Part shown: piece after piece, positions 24,377 through 33,016 of the stretch
How positions within the stretch are numbered: position 1 is the first letter of the stretch
Layout: every line of letters begins with the position of its first letter
Origin: CAZIAK01 sp964537035
Lineage (GTDB): Bacteria > Planctomycetota > B15-G4
Direction: 5' to 3'
DNA length: 64,000 bases
Assembly (NCBI GenBank): GCA_964537035.1
Contig: CAZIAK010000016.1
Span: 1 to 64,000, forward strand
The notes under the pieces: model-generated
Told to the model about the DNA's origin: nothing
The model's database searches: none
What the model saw: the letters and a program-made list of their open reading frames with translations, nothing else
Position numbers and translations under genes: made by a program

Positions 24377-26140
24377 GTGACTGCCCACACCCTTCAGAGC
24401 CATCCTGTCTGGCGCGCTGCCGCACCTGACCCTGACCACGTCCGGCGGATTGCCCACGACCTCGACATGGGGCCCCTGCTCTCGGCGATCCTGGCCCAGC
24501 GTGGCGCGGTCGATGGCGCCTCCGCGGAAGCCTTCCTCTCCCCCTCGGTGAACGAGCTGCTCGAGCCCTTCGGCCTGGCCGATCTCGAGATCGCCGCCGA
24601 GCGGGTGACCGCCGCGCTCATCGAGGGCGAGACGATCTTGATCTACGGCGACGCTGACGTGGACGGGCTCTCGGCCACGGCGTTGCTCTGCCAGTTCTTG
24701 GGCACGGTGGGCAAGCGGCCAGAGGTCTACGTGCCCAACCGGGCGTTTGACGGCTACTCGTTCAACGACGCGGGCATCGCGGCCATCGCAGCGGCGGGGG
24801 CCACCCTGGTCATCTCCGTCGACAACGGCACCTCGGCCATCGAGCCCGTGGCCACCCTGCAGGCCAAGGGCATCGACGTGATCATCACCGATCACCATCT
24901 GCCCGGCGACGCGCTGCCTCCCGCGCTGGCTGTGGTCAATCCCTGTCGCGAAGACTGCAGCTACGGTTTTCAGCCCCTCGCCGGAGTGGGCGTGGCCTTC
25001 AAGCTGGCCTGCGGCGTGGCCGCCAAGCTGCGCGAGCGGGGTCGCAACGGTGAGCGCATGGCCAAGGTGCTCGGCGAGGTCATGGCCTGGGTCTCCATGG
25101 GGACGGTCTCCGACATCATGCCTCTGCGGGGCGAGAACCGGGTGCTGGTGTCCCGCGGCCTGCGCGCCTTGCCGCGGACGTCCAGCCCGGGGCTGCGCGC
25201 GCTGTGCGCCGTCTCACGCATCGGCCCCGGCGCCGACTGCCGCGCCGAGGACATCGCCTTTCGCCTCGCGCCTCGACTCAACGCCGCCAGCCGCATGGGC
25301 CGCAGTGATCTCTCCGTCTCCCTGGTCACCGGGACCGACGAGAACGTCTGCAACCAACTGGCCAATCAACTCGACGAGCTGAACAAGCAGCGCCAGTCGG
25401 CCGAACGAGAGCTGCTCACGGCGGTCGCCGCCCGGCTCGAAGGCCATGACTTCAACGAGGCCATCGTCCTCGCTGGCGACGACTGGAACAGCGGCCTGCT
25501 CGGGCTGGTGGCCGGGCGTCTGTCCCGCAAGCATGGCGTCCCCGCCGTGCTGGCCAGCTGGGGCAACGGTGATCCAGGCAAGGGCAGCTGCCGCTCCATC
25601 CCGGGCTTCGATGTTCACGGGGCTCTGAGCACCGCTCAAGAACACCTGGCCCAGTTCGGCGGACACGCCATGGCCGCGGGCTTCAGCGTGACCAAGCAGT
25701 CGTTCTCCGCCTTCGCCGAGGTCTTTCGCCAATGCTGGCGCGATCATCTGGCTGCAGGCACGACCCGGGCCCCCCTCGAGTACGAAGGCGAGCTGCCTCT
25801 GGTGGCGATCAACCTGGCCCTGGTGAAACAGATCGACCGGCTCGAACCTTTCGGCGAATCCAACCGCCGCCCGGTGCTGGCCACTCCCGGGGTGCAGCTC
25901 GTCGAGGCGCGACGCATGGGCGGGGACGGCACCCACCTGGCCATGCAGGTGAGCCAGGGCCCCACCACCCTACGCGTGGTGGCCTTCGGCCGCGGTGATC
26001 TCGCTGACGAACTCACGCCCGGGCAGACTCTCGATCTCATGCACCGCCCGAAGCTCAACAACTTCAGGGGCATCTCGCGAGTTGAACTCGAGCTCGTCGA
26101 CCTGCGCCTGAGCAGCGCGGGGCAGGAGACCTCGAGCTGA
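24377..26140 (+). CDS. recJ: Single-stranded-DNA-specific exonuclease RecJ
   Basis: A 587-residue RecJ, a 5'-3' single-strand exonuclease in recombination and mismatch repair. GTG 24377 starts VTAHTLQSHPVW; earlier in-frame starts lie inside the divergent selA gene. DHH-family motifs are ILIYGDADVDGLSATALL (motif I, with DADVDG rather than the commoner DYDVDG), SVDNGTS, and ITDHHLPG with the DHH triad; then GVGVAFKLA, and the DHHA1 motif GGHAMAAGFS. The C-terminal OB-fold region (residues 480-587) follows. Divergent from selA. A housekeeping gene with no operon partner visible. Confidence 0.94.
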   Translation: MTAHTLQSHPVWRAAAPDPDHVRRIAHDLDMGPLLSAILAQRGAVDGASAEAFLSPSVNELLEPFGLADLEIAAERVTAALIEGETILIYGDADVDGLSATALLCQFLGTVGKRPEVYVPNRAFDGYSFNDAGIAAIAAAGATLVISVDNGTSAIEPVATLQAKGIDVIITDHHLPGDALPPALAVVNPCREDCSYGFQPLAGVGVAFKLACGVAAKLRERGRNGERMAKVLGEVMAWVSMGTVSDIMPLRGENRVLVSRGLRALPRTSSPGLRALCAVSRIGPGADCRAEDIAFRLAPRLNAASRMGRSDLSVSLVTGTDENVCNQLANQLDELNKQRQSAERELLTAVAARLEGHDFNEAIVLAGDDWNSGLLGLVAGRLSRKHGVPAVLASWGNGDPGKGSCRSIPGFDVHGALSTAQEHLAQFGGHAMAAGFSVTKQSFSAFAEVFRQCWRDHLAAGTTRAPLEYEGELPLVAINLALVKQIDRLEPFGESNRRPVLATPGVQLVEARRMGGDGTHLAMQVSQGPTTLRVVAFGRGDLADELTPGQTLDLMHRPKLNNFRGISRVELELVDLRLSSAGQETSS

Positions 26141-26244
26141 ACCCGGACGAGGGTCGACATCGGCCCCCTCGTTGGTCGAGCGGCGCTGTAGACCGACGCC
26201 GTGCCCCGGGGACAGCCTGGGCCAGCCACCCGGCGACCCGGGCC

Positions 26245-27114
26245 GTGGTGGCTCGCCGTCGACGACGGAGAGCGCTCAAGGAGCCTGCGTTCGTGCTCCG
26301 CGCCCTGGGCATCGAACATGCGCTGCTCAGCTCTGGGGTCGAGTCAGTGCTGGTCGTCCAGCCCCAGGACGCCCTACGAGCCACGAACGAACTCGCGGCC
26401 TACGCCCAGGAGACAGCAGCAGCCGCTCCGCCCCAGCTGCCCACCCCCGCTCGGGCCAGCACCGGCGCGGGCGCCATGGCCTACGCCGTGGTGCTGGTGG
26501 CCTTCTTCTTCGCCCAGCACGGACAGTGGGCTGGCCTCGACTGGACCGCCGCCGGCCGCACAGAAGCCGACCTCATCACCGACGGCGCCTGGTGGCGTTG
26601 CTTCACCGCCCTCTTCCTTCACGGCGATCTGGCCCACCTGGCGGGCAACCTGGTCTTCGGCCTGGCCTTCGGGATGTTCGTCTGCCAGCTGCTGGGCAAC
26701 GGCGTGGGCTGGTTGATGATCTTGCTCGGAGGAGCCCTGGGCAACGCCAGCAACGCCTTCGTTCAACTGGCCGAGCATCGCTCCCTGGGAGCCAGCACCG
26801 CCGTGTTCGCGGCCCTGGGCATCCTGGTGTCCTGCTCGTTTCGCCAGGCCCACACCGAGCGGCGTTCACGCATCTTGCGCTGGGCCCCCCTGGCCGCCGG
26901 CCTGGCCCTCTTCGGCCTGATCGGCGTGGAGGGCGAGAACACCGACGTCCTGGCCCACGTAGGCGGCATGTTCTGGGGCGGCCTGATCGGCCTGGCGCTC
27001 GCGGGCAGAGCCAGGCTCGGACCCAGCCCCCGCCCCGTGCAGCTGCTCGCCGGAGCCGCCACCTTCACCCTGCTGGTGCTGGCCTGGCTCGCCGCCTTCG
27101 CCGCTCAGCCTTGA
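26245..27114 (+). CDS. Rhomboid-family protein, N-terminus probably frameshifted
   Basis: A 289-residue product from GTG 26245. Residues 12-70 are a cytoplasmic domain (VLRALGIEHALL, ATNELAAYAQE); six membrane helices follow from about residue 76. HGDLAHLAGN gives the HxxxN-type element, SLGASTAVFAALG has the nucleophile serine in GAST, and AHVGGMFWGG the catalytic histidine. In relatives the soluble domain starts with a W-hydrophobic strand; here GPWWLAVDDGE is encoded in another frame from a GTG at 26201, and one missing base near 26270 would join it. The annotated start gives arginine-rich nonsense (VVARRRRRRAL), so a frameshift or sequencing error is likely. Confidence 0.78.
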   Translation: MVARRRRRRALKEPAFVLRALGIEHALLSSGVESVLVVQPQDALRATNELAAYAQETAAAAPPQLPTPARASTGAGAMAYAVVLVAFFFAQHGQWAGLDWTAAGRTEADLITDGAWWRCFTALFLHGDLAHLAGNLVFGLAFGMFVCQLLGNGVGWLMILLGGALGNASNAFVQLAEHRSLGASTAVFAALGILVSCSFRQAHTERRSRILRWAPLAAGLALFGLIGVEGENTDVLAHVGGMFWGGLIGLALAGRARLGPSPRPVQLLAGAATFTLLVLAWLAAFAAQP

Positions 27115-27297
27115 GCTGGGAGTCTCCCCGACTCGTCGCCTCTTGCAAACGCGCCCGCCGGCGTCACGCAGCAGTCAGCGCCCCATGGCCCCGGATCTAC
27201 CGGGCATGAAACCGGCGCAGGATGAACACCCCGCCCACGGAGCATGCCGCGCCCAGGATTCGGGGCGCACTCTCAGTCCGGCCCCTACCAACCCCGA

Positions 27298-27462
27298 AGG
27301 GCCACAGTCGCCGGGCATTCCACCGACGAGGGCGGCCCTGCTTCTCGCCAAGGGGGGTCTGGAGCGAGTTCCCGAGACGAAGCCTCGTTGTCTGAGCGCC
27401 ACGGCCCCCCTTGGCGAAAAACAGGGCCACCCGGCGCATCGCTGACCTGTCGACCTGTAGCG
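27298..27462. repeat. Long-hairpin dispersed repeat, copy B
   Basis: Arms 27330-27357 (start gggcggccctgcttctcgcc) and 27405-27432 pair at 25 of 28 positions around a 47-nt loop. Outer flanks (cagtcgccgggc, ccaccgacgaggg, acctgtagcg) and the arm core match copy A. It lies between the convergent ends of the rhomboid and nrd genes. The rest of 27115-27468 contains nothing else I can identify. Confidence 0.75.
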
Positions 27463-27468
27463 CTGACC

Positions 27469-28464
27469 CTAGCCGCATTCAGTGAAGCCACACCCGTGGC
27501 ACTTCACACAACCCTCTTCAAAAGACAGCTGACCACCACAATCGACACAGGCACCTTGCACCCGATGGATCTCGGAAGACGCGGGCTGCTCGCCCTCGAT
27601 CCGTTCGATCCACTGGCGACTCTCGGCCAAGCTGTCGAAAGAGGCACGCTCGCCCAGCAGCTCACGCCGACCGTTGCCCTGCTCGGCACCAACCGATCCG
27701 GCACCGTCGACCTGGCCCCCGGCCTGGTTCGCCGCCGCTTGCAGCGCAGCGACCTCTTGCACACGCGCCTCGCGGGCGGTGCAGTACTTCTCGAGGGCCT
27801 TGCTGATGGCGTCAGAGCACGAGCTGATCTTGCCGTCTTCGCCCCAGGCAGGGCGATGGCAGGAGATGCCCTTGAGCTGCTTGATCAGCGGCTCGATGCG
27901 CGCACCACAACGCAAGGCGTAGCTGATCAGGCGGCCGATGGCTTCGTTCTGTGACGCCGCGCAGCCGCCCGCCTTGCCCATGTGGTTGAACAGCTCGAAC
28001 GGCGTGCCGTCCTCGGTCTCGTTGACCGTCACGTAGAGGTGCCCGCAGCCCGTGTTCATGCGCACGGTGTGACCCACGGTGACCTGCGGGCGGGCCCTGG
28101 GCGACAGACCGTCGTCTTGAGGATTGGCCTGTCCGGTCTGCACCGCCGTGCCACCGCCCACCTCGAGTTGGCGCAGGATGGCCGGTCGCCGCAACTGGGG
28201 GCCGACGTTCACGCTGTAGAACTTCTCAAGGCCCGTGTTGAGCTTGTCGCCGAGTTCGCCGATCTCGTCGTCGAGGAAGTGGCGCGTGGTCTCGTGCAGC
28301 TCGCAGGCCGACAGCAGCACCTGCACCGCCGTGGCCTCGCCGACTTCGACCGCAGCCCAGTCGACCCTACGATAGGCGAGGACGACCTCGGTAGCCCGCT
28401 CTTTCGCCTCGGCCTCAAGGGACGCGTGGCTACCTCCGGGATCAATCGCTTCAGCTGGCACCAT
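27469..28464 (-). CDS. TSCPD-domain C-terminal subunit of adenosylcobalamin-dependent ribonucleotide reductase
   Basis: A 331-residue protein matching the C-terminal part of long class II reductases. Residues 150-215 are the TSCPD domain: TGCGHLYVTVNE, FNHMGKAGGCAASQNEAIG and LKGISCHRP. The C-terminus is a zinc ribbon, CVDCGG then CVKCHGCGFTECG, carrying the cysteines thought to re-reduce the active site. Residues 15-100 are helical. ATG 28464 starts 4 nt after the stop of the catalytic-subunit gene. In many bacteria the two parts are one ~900-residue chain, so here the enzyme is split into two coupled genes. Function as a unit with NrdJ is strongly implied by order and spacing. Confidence 0.82.
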   Translation of the reverse strand: MVPAEAIDPGGSHASLEAEAKERATEVVLAYRRVDWAAVEVGEATAVQVLLSACELHETTRHFLDDEIGELGDKLNTGLEKFYSVNVGPQLRRPAILRQLEVGGGTAVQTGQANPQDDGLSPRARPQVTVGHTVRMNTGCGHLYVTVNETEDGTPFELFNHMGKAGGCAASQNEAIGRLISYALRCGARIEPLIKQLKGISCHRPAWGEDGKISSCSDAISKALEKYCTAREARVQEVAALQAAANQAGGQVDGAGSVGAEQGNGRRELLGERASFDSLAESRQWIERIEGEQPASSEIHRVQGACVDCGGQLSFEEGCVKCHGCGFTECG

Positions 28465-28468
28465 CTCT

Positions 28469-30535
28469 TCAGTCTTCCATCAGCATGTCGAGGATATCGG
28501 ACTTCTCAAGCGCCTCGACTTCCGAGGGGTCTGTCAGACCGATCGCGCTGCTCGCCGCTGCAGGCTTCTTGGCTTCCAGCGCCATGGGCTGGTTGCTGCG
28601 GCTCCCATCGCGGTAGACCGTAATACCCTTGCACTTGGTCTCGTAGGCCGTCAAGTAGGCCTGCTCCACCTCGTCGACAGTGGCTTCGTGGGAGAAGTTG
28701 ATCGTCTTGGAGACTGCCGCGTCCGTGTGCTCCTGCCAGGCGGCCTGCATGCGCACGTGCCAGTCTGGGTTGACATCCCGTGCCGAACGGAAGACCCGTT
28801 GGATGTCGGCGTCGAGCGCTACCGGGCAACCGTCAATGGTGCCCTTGGCCACGGCGTACTCGGTGACCTCGCTGATCTGCTCCTCGCTCAGGCCCTTGCT
28901 CTTGAGGGCCTCGAGGAAGATCGGGTTGGTCTCGTACATGACCTGGGCCGTGCCGCCCGCGTCGCGCATGACCTGACGCTTGAAGGCCAGGGAGAAGATG
29001 GGCTCGATGCCACCTGAGCAACCGGCGATGATCGAGATGGTGCCGGTGGGAGCGATGGTCACGCAGTGAGCGTTGCGCATCTTGCGCTGCTCGACCTGAT
29101 CCCAGCGGGAGCCCTTCCAGTTGGCGAACACACCCTTCTCTTCGGCGAGCTTGGTGTCTTCATCCCAGGCCTTTTCGCGGATGAACGCGCCCACCCGGCT
29201 GGCGGCCTCAAGAGCCTCTTCGCTGTCGTAACCGATGCCCAGCTGGAACAGCAGGTCGGCCCAACCCATGACGCCCAGACCGATCTTGCGGTTGGCCCGA
29301 CACATGGCGTCGATTTCGGGGGTGGGATAGTTGTTCACCTCGACCACGTTGTCGAGGAATCGCACCGCCGAGCGGACCGTGTCTTCGAGGGCCGGCCAGT
29401 CAAACGAGTCGTCGAGACCGGCGGCCCCCTGCTTGCCTTCGGGCAGATGGAAGGTCGACAAGTTGAGGCTGCCCAGGTTGCAGGCTTCGTAGGGCAGCAG
29501 GGGCTGCTCGCCGCAGGGGTTGGTGGCCGTCATCGGCCCCACGTTCGGCGTGGGGTTCACCGCGTTGATGCGGTCGATGAAGATCAGCCCCGGCTCGCCC
29601 GATCCCCAGGCCTTGGAGACGATCAGGCCGAAGATCTGGCCCACGGTCCAGTAGTCACCGGCCTGCTCCGGGCCGAAGCCGTCGGGGTTGGCCGCGTAGC
29701 TCTCGTAGTCGGCCCGGTTGTCCGAGCGGCGCAGGTACGCCCGCTCGCCATCGTGGGGGTTGACCACCACGTGGTGGCGGTCGCGATCGGCCTTGACCTG
29801 CTCCATGAACTCGTCGGTGACGGTGCAGGAGAGGTTGTAGTTGGTGACCTCGGTGAGGTCCTCTTTGATCTTCACGAAGGGAAGGAGATCGGGATGGTCG
29901 ATGCGCATGGTGCCCATGTTGGCGCCCCGGCGGAAAGCACCCTGCTGGATGGCATCGGTGACCGCCGAGAGCATGCGCAAGAAGGACAAGGGCCCTTCGG
30001 TCGTGCCACCAGAGCTGGCCACGATGGAGCCAGAGGGACGCAACTTGGAGAGATCGATGCCCGTGCCGCCACCGGCCCGCTGGACCAGGGCGATCTGCCG
30101 AGCGGTCTCCATGATGTCGGCGATGGAGTCTTCGAGGGGCAGCACGAAGCAGGCGGAGAGCATGCCCAGGGGCCGCCCCGCGTTCATCAGGGTCGGCGAG
30201 TTGGGAATGAACCGCCGGGACCACATCATCTCGAAGAAGCGCTCGGCCCAGCTCTCGACGTCAGACTCGTCGCCAGCCACGTGGCGGGCGACACGCTGGA
30301 AGAGTTCGATGGGCGTCTCGACCACTTCGCCCTTGCCGTCCTTCTTCAGGTAGCGGTTCTGGAGCACCCGCAGGGCGTTCTCGGTGAAGAGCCCGGTCGC
30401 TGGCTCGCCGTCGCCGTCAGCGCCAGAGTGCTGGGTTGCCGCTCTGCCCGAAGAGCCCTCTGAGTCCGCCTTGTCGGCGAGCCCTACGGTCCCATTCGGG
30501 CGCTTTGCTGCTGTCTTTTTGCCTGCCTTGACCAT
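28469..30535 (-). CDS. nrdJ: Adenosylcobalamin-dependent ribonucleoside reductase, catalytic subunit
   Basis: A 688-residue class II reductase that makes deoxyribonucleotides with B12 as radical source, with or without oxygen. ATG 30535 is chosen over a start 21 nt upstream because GGGGAGG precedes it by 8 nt. Landmarks: FIPNSPTLMNAGRPLGMLSA, ACFVLPLEDS, GGGTGIDLSKLRPSGS, NPCGEQPLLPYEACNLGS with the substrate-site glutamate and cysteine, GCSGGIEPIF, and the C-terminal CKGITVYRDGSRSNQ where long forms continue into the TSCPD part. No ATP-cone is visible. A palindrome resembling the NrdR operator lies about 100 nt upstream. Confidence 0.93.
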   Translation of the reverse strand: MVKAGKKTAAKRPNGTVGLADKADSEGSSGRAATQHSGADGDGEPATGLFTENALRVLQNRYLKKDGKGEVVETPIELFQRVARHVAGDESDVESWAERFFEMMWSRRFIPNSPTLMNAGRPLGMLSACFVLPLEDSIADIMETARQIALVQRAGGGTGIDLSKLRPSGSIVASSGGTTEGPLSFLRMLSAVTDAIQQGAFRRGANMGTMRIDHPDLLPFVKIKEDLTEVTNYNLSCTVTDEFMEQVKADRDRHHVVVNPHDGERAYLRRSDNRADYESYAANPDGFGPEQAGDYWTVGQIFGLIVSKAWGSGEPGLIFIDRINAVNPTPNVGPMTATNPCGEQPLLPYEACNLGSLNLSTFHLPEGKQGAAGLDDSFDWPALEDTVRSAVRFLDNVVEVNNYPTPEIDAMCRANRKIGLGVMGWADLLFQLGIGYDSEEALEAASRVGAFIREKAWDEDTKLAEEKGVFANWKGSRWDQVEQRKMRNAHCVTIAPTGTISIIAGCSGGIEPIFSLAFKRQVMRDAGGTAQVMYETNPIFLEALKSKGLSEEQISEVTEYAVAKGTIDGCPVALDADIQRVFRSARDVNPDWHVRMQAAWQEHTDAAVSKTINFSHEATVDEVEQAYLTAYETKCKGITVYRDGSRSNQPMALEAKKPAAASSAIGLTDPSEVEALEKSDILDMLMED

Positions 30536-30630
30536 CGTGAGTGCCTCCCCAGGCATCGTTTTGACTGTTGCTGGAAAATACCGCCATCATAAGTGGCGCG
30601 CACCACGACTTGGGCCCGCTCACCGCCGAG

Positions 30631-30646
30631 CCCCAAGATATAGGGG
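30631..30646 (-). promoter_or_regulatory. Probable NrdR box upstream of nrdJ
   Basis: On the minus strand CCCCTATATCTTGGGG is a 16-bp imperfect palindrome. Its core CTATATCTTG matches 9 of 10 positions of the NrdR-box core (C-W-A-T-A-T-A-T-W-G), and 16 bp is the standard box length. NrdR represses ribonucleotide reductase genes when dATP is abundant. Boxes are usually in tandem; I see only one here. A weak promoter (TTGGCT, TATCTT 17 nt on) overlaps it. The whole gap 30536-30777 has no other gene. Confidence 0.55.
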
Positions 30647-30777
30647 GTTCCGGTGGGAGCCAAGGGAAACCTGTTTGAGAATTCGAACCCTTGCCTGCCC
30701 GCGCCAGACCAGGAGCCTGCGCCCTTGCCGGGGCCATCCTCGCAGGAAGCGGCGGCCCTTTGCAAAGGCTGCAGTGG

Positions 30778-31692
30778 TCAGCTGAGAGAGGTGAAGCGCC
30801 CCCACGGCTCGACCTCGAGTTCGAGCCTCACGCCCGCTGCAGCCAACACCTGGCGGCGCACGCGGTCTACCAGCGAGGCCATCTCGACGGCGCTCGCGTG
30901 GCCTTCGTTGACGAAGAAATTGGCATGCCGGGGAGAGACCCGGGCGGCCCCCTCATGGAGCCCCTTGCAGCCCGCTTCATCGATGAGCTGTCCCGCGCTG
31001 TGACCCTCGGGGTTCTTGAAGATGCAGCCGGACGACGACGACGAGAGCGGCTGGGAGCGTGCCTTCTCGCGCAGGATTCCTGTCATCCGTTCCATGATCA
31101 CGCCCTTGGGTTTCGGCTCCAGCTGAAGCACGGCGTCGAGCACGACCTGACCCGCGAACGGAGAGACGCGGTAGGCGAACTCGTCGGCCGCACAATCCGT
31201 GGGCCGCGCCGTTCCATCGTCGCCCACCACGGTGACCTCGACCAGCACGTCCCCCATGGAACCGTGGATGCCACCGCTGTTTCCGGCGACCGCGCCACCC
31301 ACCGTGCCCGGAATGCCGATCAGCATCTCGAGCCCGGAGAGGCCCTGGTCGTGGGCCATGCTCACCAGCCGTGACAAAGGCGCACCGGCCTCGCAGCGTA
31401 GGGCGTGATCCCGTTCACCGTGATGGTAGATCGAACGCATGGAGCGGGTGTGCAGCACCACTTCGTCGACGCCTTCATCGGACACCAGCAGGTTCGTGCC
31501 ATGCCCCAGCATGCGAAAAGCCAACCCCGCCTCATGCAGGACGCGCACCGTGAACATGAGCTCCTTGCGGTTGCGCGGCTCGATGATGAACGGCGCGGGC
31601 CCACCCACTCCGAGCGACGTGCGTGAGGCCAGTTGGCCCTGCTCATGAACGAGCAGACGCTCCGACAATTCGTTGGGCAAGGCCATCGACAT
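30778..31692 (-). CDS. murB: UDP-N-acetylenolpyruvoylglucosamine reductase
   Basis: MurB reduces UDP-GlcNAc-enolpyruvate to UDP-MurNAc with NADPH and FAD. The 304-residue length fits the short (type II) class. Landmarks: TSLGVGGPAPFII, LGHGTNLLVSDEG for FAD, IGIPGTVGGAVAGNSG, SSSGCIFKNPEG with the catalytic serine region, and HANFFVNEG. It is the last gene of the dcw cluster. The start ATG 31692 lies 50 nt inside the end of murC; a second ATG at 31686 is also possible. The long overlap means tight translational coupling. Confidence 0.94.
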   Translation of the reverse strand: MSMALPNELSERLLVHEQGQLASRTSLGVGGPAPFIIEPRNRKELMFTVRVLHEAGLAFRMLGHGTNLLVSDEGVDEVVLHTRSMRSIYHHGERDHALRCEAGAPLSRLVSMAHDQGLSGLEMLIGIPGTVGGAVAGNSGGIHGSMGDVLVEVTVVGDDGTARPTDCAADEFAYRVSPFAGQVVLDAVLQLEPKPKGVIMERMTGILREKARSQPLSSSSSGCIFKNPEGHSAGQLIDEAGCKGLHEGAARVSPRHANFFVNEGHASAVEMASLVDRVRRQVLAAAGVRLELEVEPWGRFTSLS

Positions 31693-33016
31693 CTCCTGCT
31701 CCCATCACCAGACACAGATCTGTCGGGCGCAGCAAACCGAGGACGTTCTCGTCCGCGGATCGAGCTGGCCCCACTCGGGTCACTCCCGGCCCCACAGCTT
31801 CGGCCAAGGCGGCACACACCGACTCGGCTCGCTCGGGGTGGGCATCCCGGGCGACGAAGATATCGCACAAGGCCACGTGGTCGAAACCCTGCAGCACGTC
31901 GGCAAACTGCTCGAACATGTCTTCGGTCCGGCAGACCTGGTGGGGCTGAAAAACCGCCACCACCCGGCGCTCGGGATGATGGGCGTGGGCAGCCTCCAGG
32001 GCCGCAGCCAGGGCGTCAGGATGATGGGCAAAATCGTCGATCACACGGGCCTGACCACCCCCCGCCAGGGAGACGTCACCCAGCTCTTGCAGGCGTCGAC
32101 CCACCCCGGCGAACGAGACCACCCCAGCCAGGAGGTCTGCAAGCTCGACGTCGTAGCAGCTGGCGGCCACCAGGGCGCAGCGCAGGTTGTCCACGTCGTG
32201 ACGTCCCAGCAGGGGCAGGTGCAGCCCGTGCTCGCCTTCGTGCCCCATGGTGATGCGCCACCCACCCTGGCCGGGTTCCGCAGAGCGCAGGGGCAGCACG
32301 TCGTCCACGTTGAGCACGTGGATGTCGCGCCCCACCTCGGAGCCCAGCTGTGCGGCCACGCCGGGGCCGAGAACGAGCTGGCCGCCGGGCCTGAGCCCCG
32401 CACAGAAACGAGAGAAGGCAGAGAGCACTCCGGCCCAGTCGCCAAAGCAGTCGAGGTGATCGACGGCCATGCCCGTGATCAGCGCCACGTCGTAGGACAG
32501 GTTCAGAAACGAGCAGTCGTACTCGCAGGCCTCGACGATCATGGGACCGCTCGCCCCCCAGGCGTAGGGCGCCATGTTCTGGGGCTGTCCGCCGATGATC
32601 CAAGCTGGCCCTGCGCCCACAGACTGGAGCAGGTGGGCGGCCATGGCCGTGGTGCTGGTCTTGCCGTGGGTGCCGGCCACCGCCAGCCCCCGGCGGGTGG
32701 ACATGAGCCGTCCCAGGGCCTCGCTGTACTTCAGCACGGGCACGTCCGTACCCCTGGCGGCGACGACCTCGACGTTGCTGTCGGGCACGGCGGCCGAACG
32801 GATCACCAGCTGGGCCAGCCCGAGGTGTTCGGCCTTGTGTCCTCGGTGGAGACGCACGCCGGCCCTGACCAGATCGGCGGGAGCCCCGTGGGCGTCAGAG
32901 CCGCTCACGTCATGGCCACGGCTGGCCAGGAGCCCCGCCAAGGCCGACAGCCCGCCGCCCGCCACGCCCACACAGTGCACCCGCTGGGGCAGGCCCTCTG
33001 CAGACGCACCGCTCAT
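31643..33016 (-). CDS. murC: UDP-N-acetylmuramate--L-alanine ligase
   Basis: MurC adds L-alanine to UDP-MurNAc. The 457-residue protein starts at ATG 33016 (MSGASAEGLPQ), overlapping the murG stop by 4 nt; longer frames upstream are inside murG. The N-terminal domain has HCVGVAGGGLSALAGLL (GIGGxGMS-type UDP-binding loop), the ATP-binding P-loop is VAGTHGKTSTTAM, and the central domain has EACEYDCSFLNL, the EADEx-type motif, and NVDVDHLD-like MAVDHLDCFGD. The C-terminal domain has DDFAHHPDALAA and VFQPHQVCRT, diagnostic of MurC over the other Mur ligases. Confidence 0.94.
   Translation of the reverse strand: MSGASAEGLPQRVHCVGVAGGGLSALAGLLASRGHDVSGSDAHGAPADLVRAGVRLHRGHKAEHLGLAQLVIRSAAVPDSNVEVVAARGTDVPVLKYSEALGRLMSTRRGLAVAGTHGKTSTTAMAAHLLQSVGAGPAWIIGGQPQNMAPYAWGASGPMIVEACEYDCSFLNLSYDVALITGMAVDHLDCFGDWAGVLSAFSRFCAGLRPGGQLVLGPGVAAQLGSEVGRDIHVLNVDDVLPLRSAEPGQGGWRITMGHEGEHGLHLPLLGRHDVDNLRCALVAASCYDVELADLLAGVVSFAGVGRRLQELGDVSLAGGGQARVIDDFAHHPDALAAALEAAHAHHPERRVVAVFQPHQVCRTEDMFEQFADVLQGFDHVALCDIFVARDAHPERAESVCAALAEAVGPGVTRVGPARSADENVLGLLRPTDLCLVMGAGDVDGLAQRIVGASARS

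Noticed and set aside
29066..30463. 465-residue plus-strand open frame opposite nrdJ
   Set aside because: Antisense shadow of a conserved catalytic subunit with no recognisable motif.
30670..30700. tRNA T-arm-like sequence GGGTTCGAATTC upstream of nrdJ
   Set aside because: No anticodon arm or acceptor stem can be formed around it; it is simply a palindromic EcoRI-like stretch.
30536..30777. Cobalamin riboswitch expected upstream of the B12-dependent reductase
   Set aside because: I could not find the conserved B12-box pattern; only the NrdR-like palindrome is visible.
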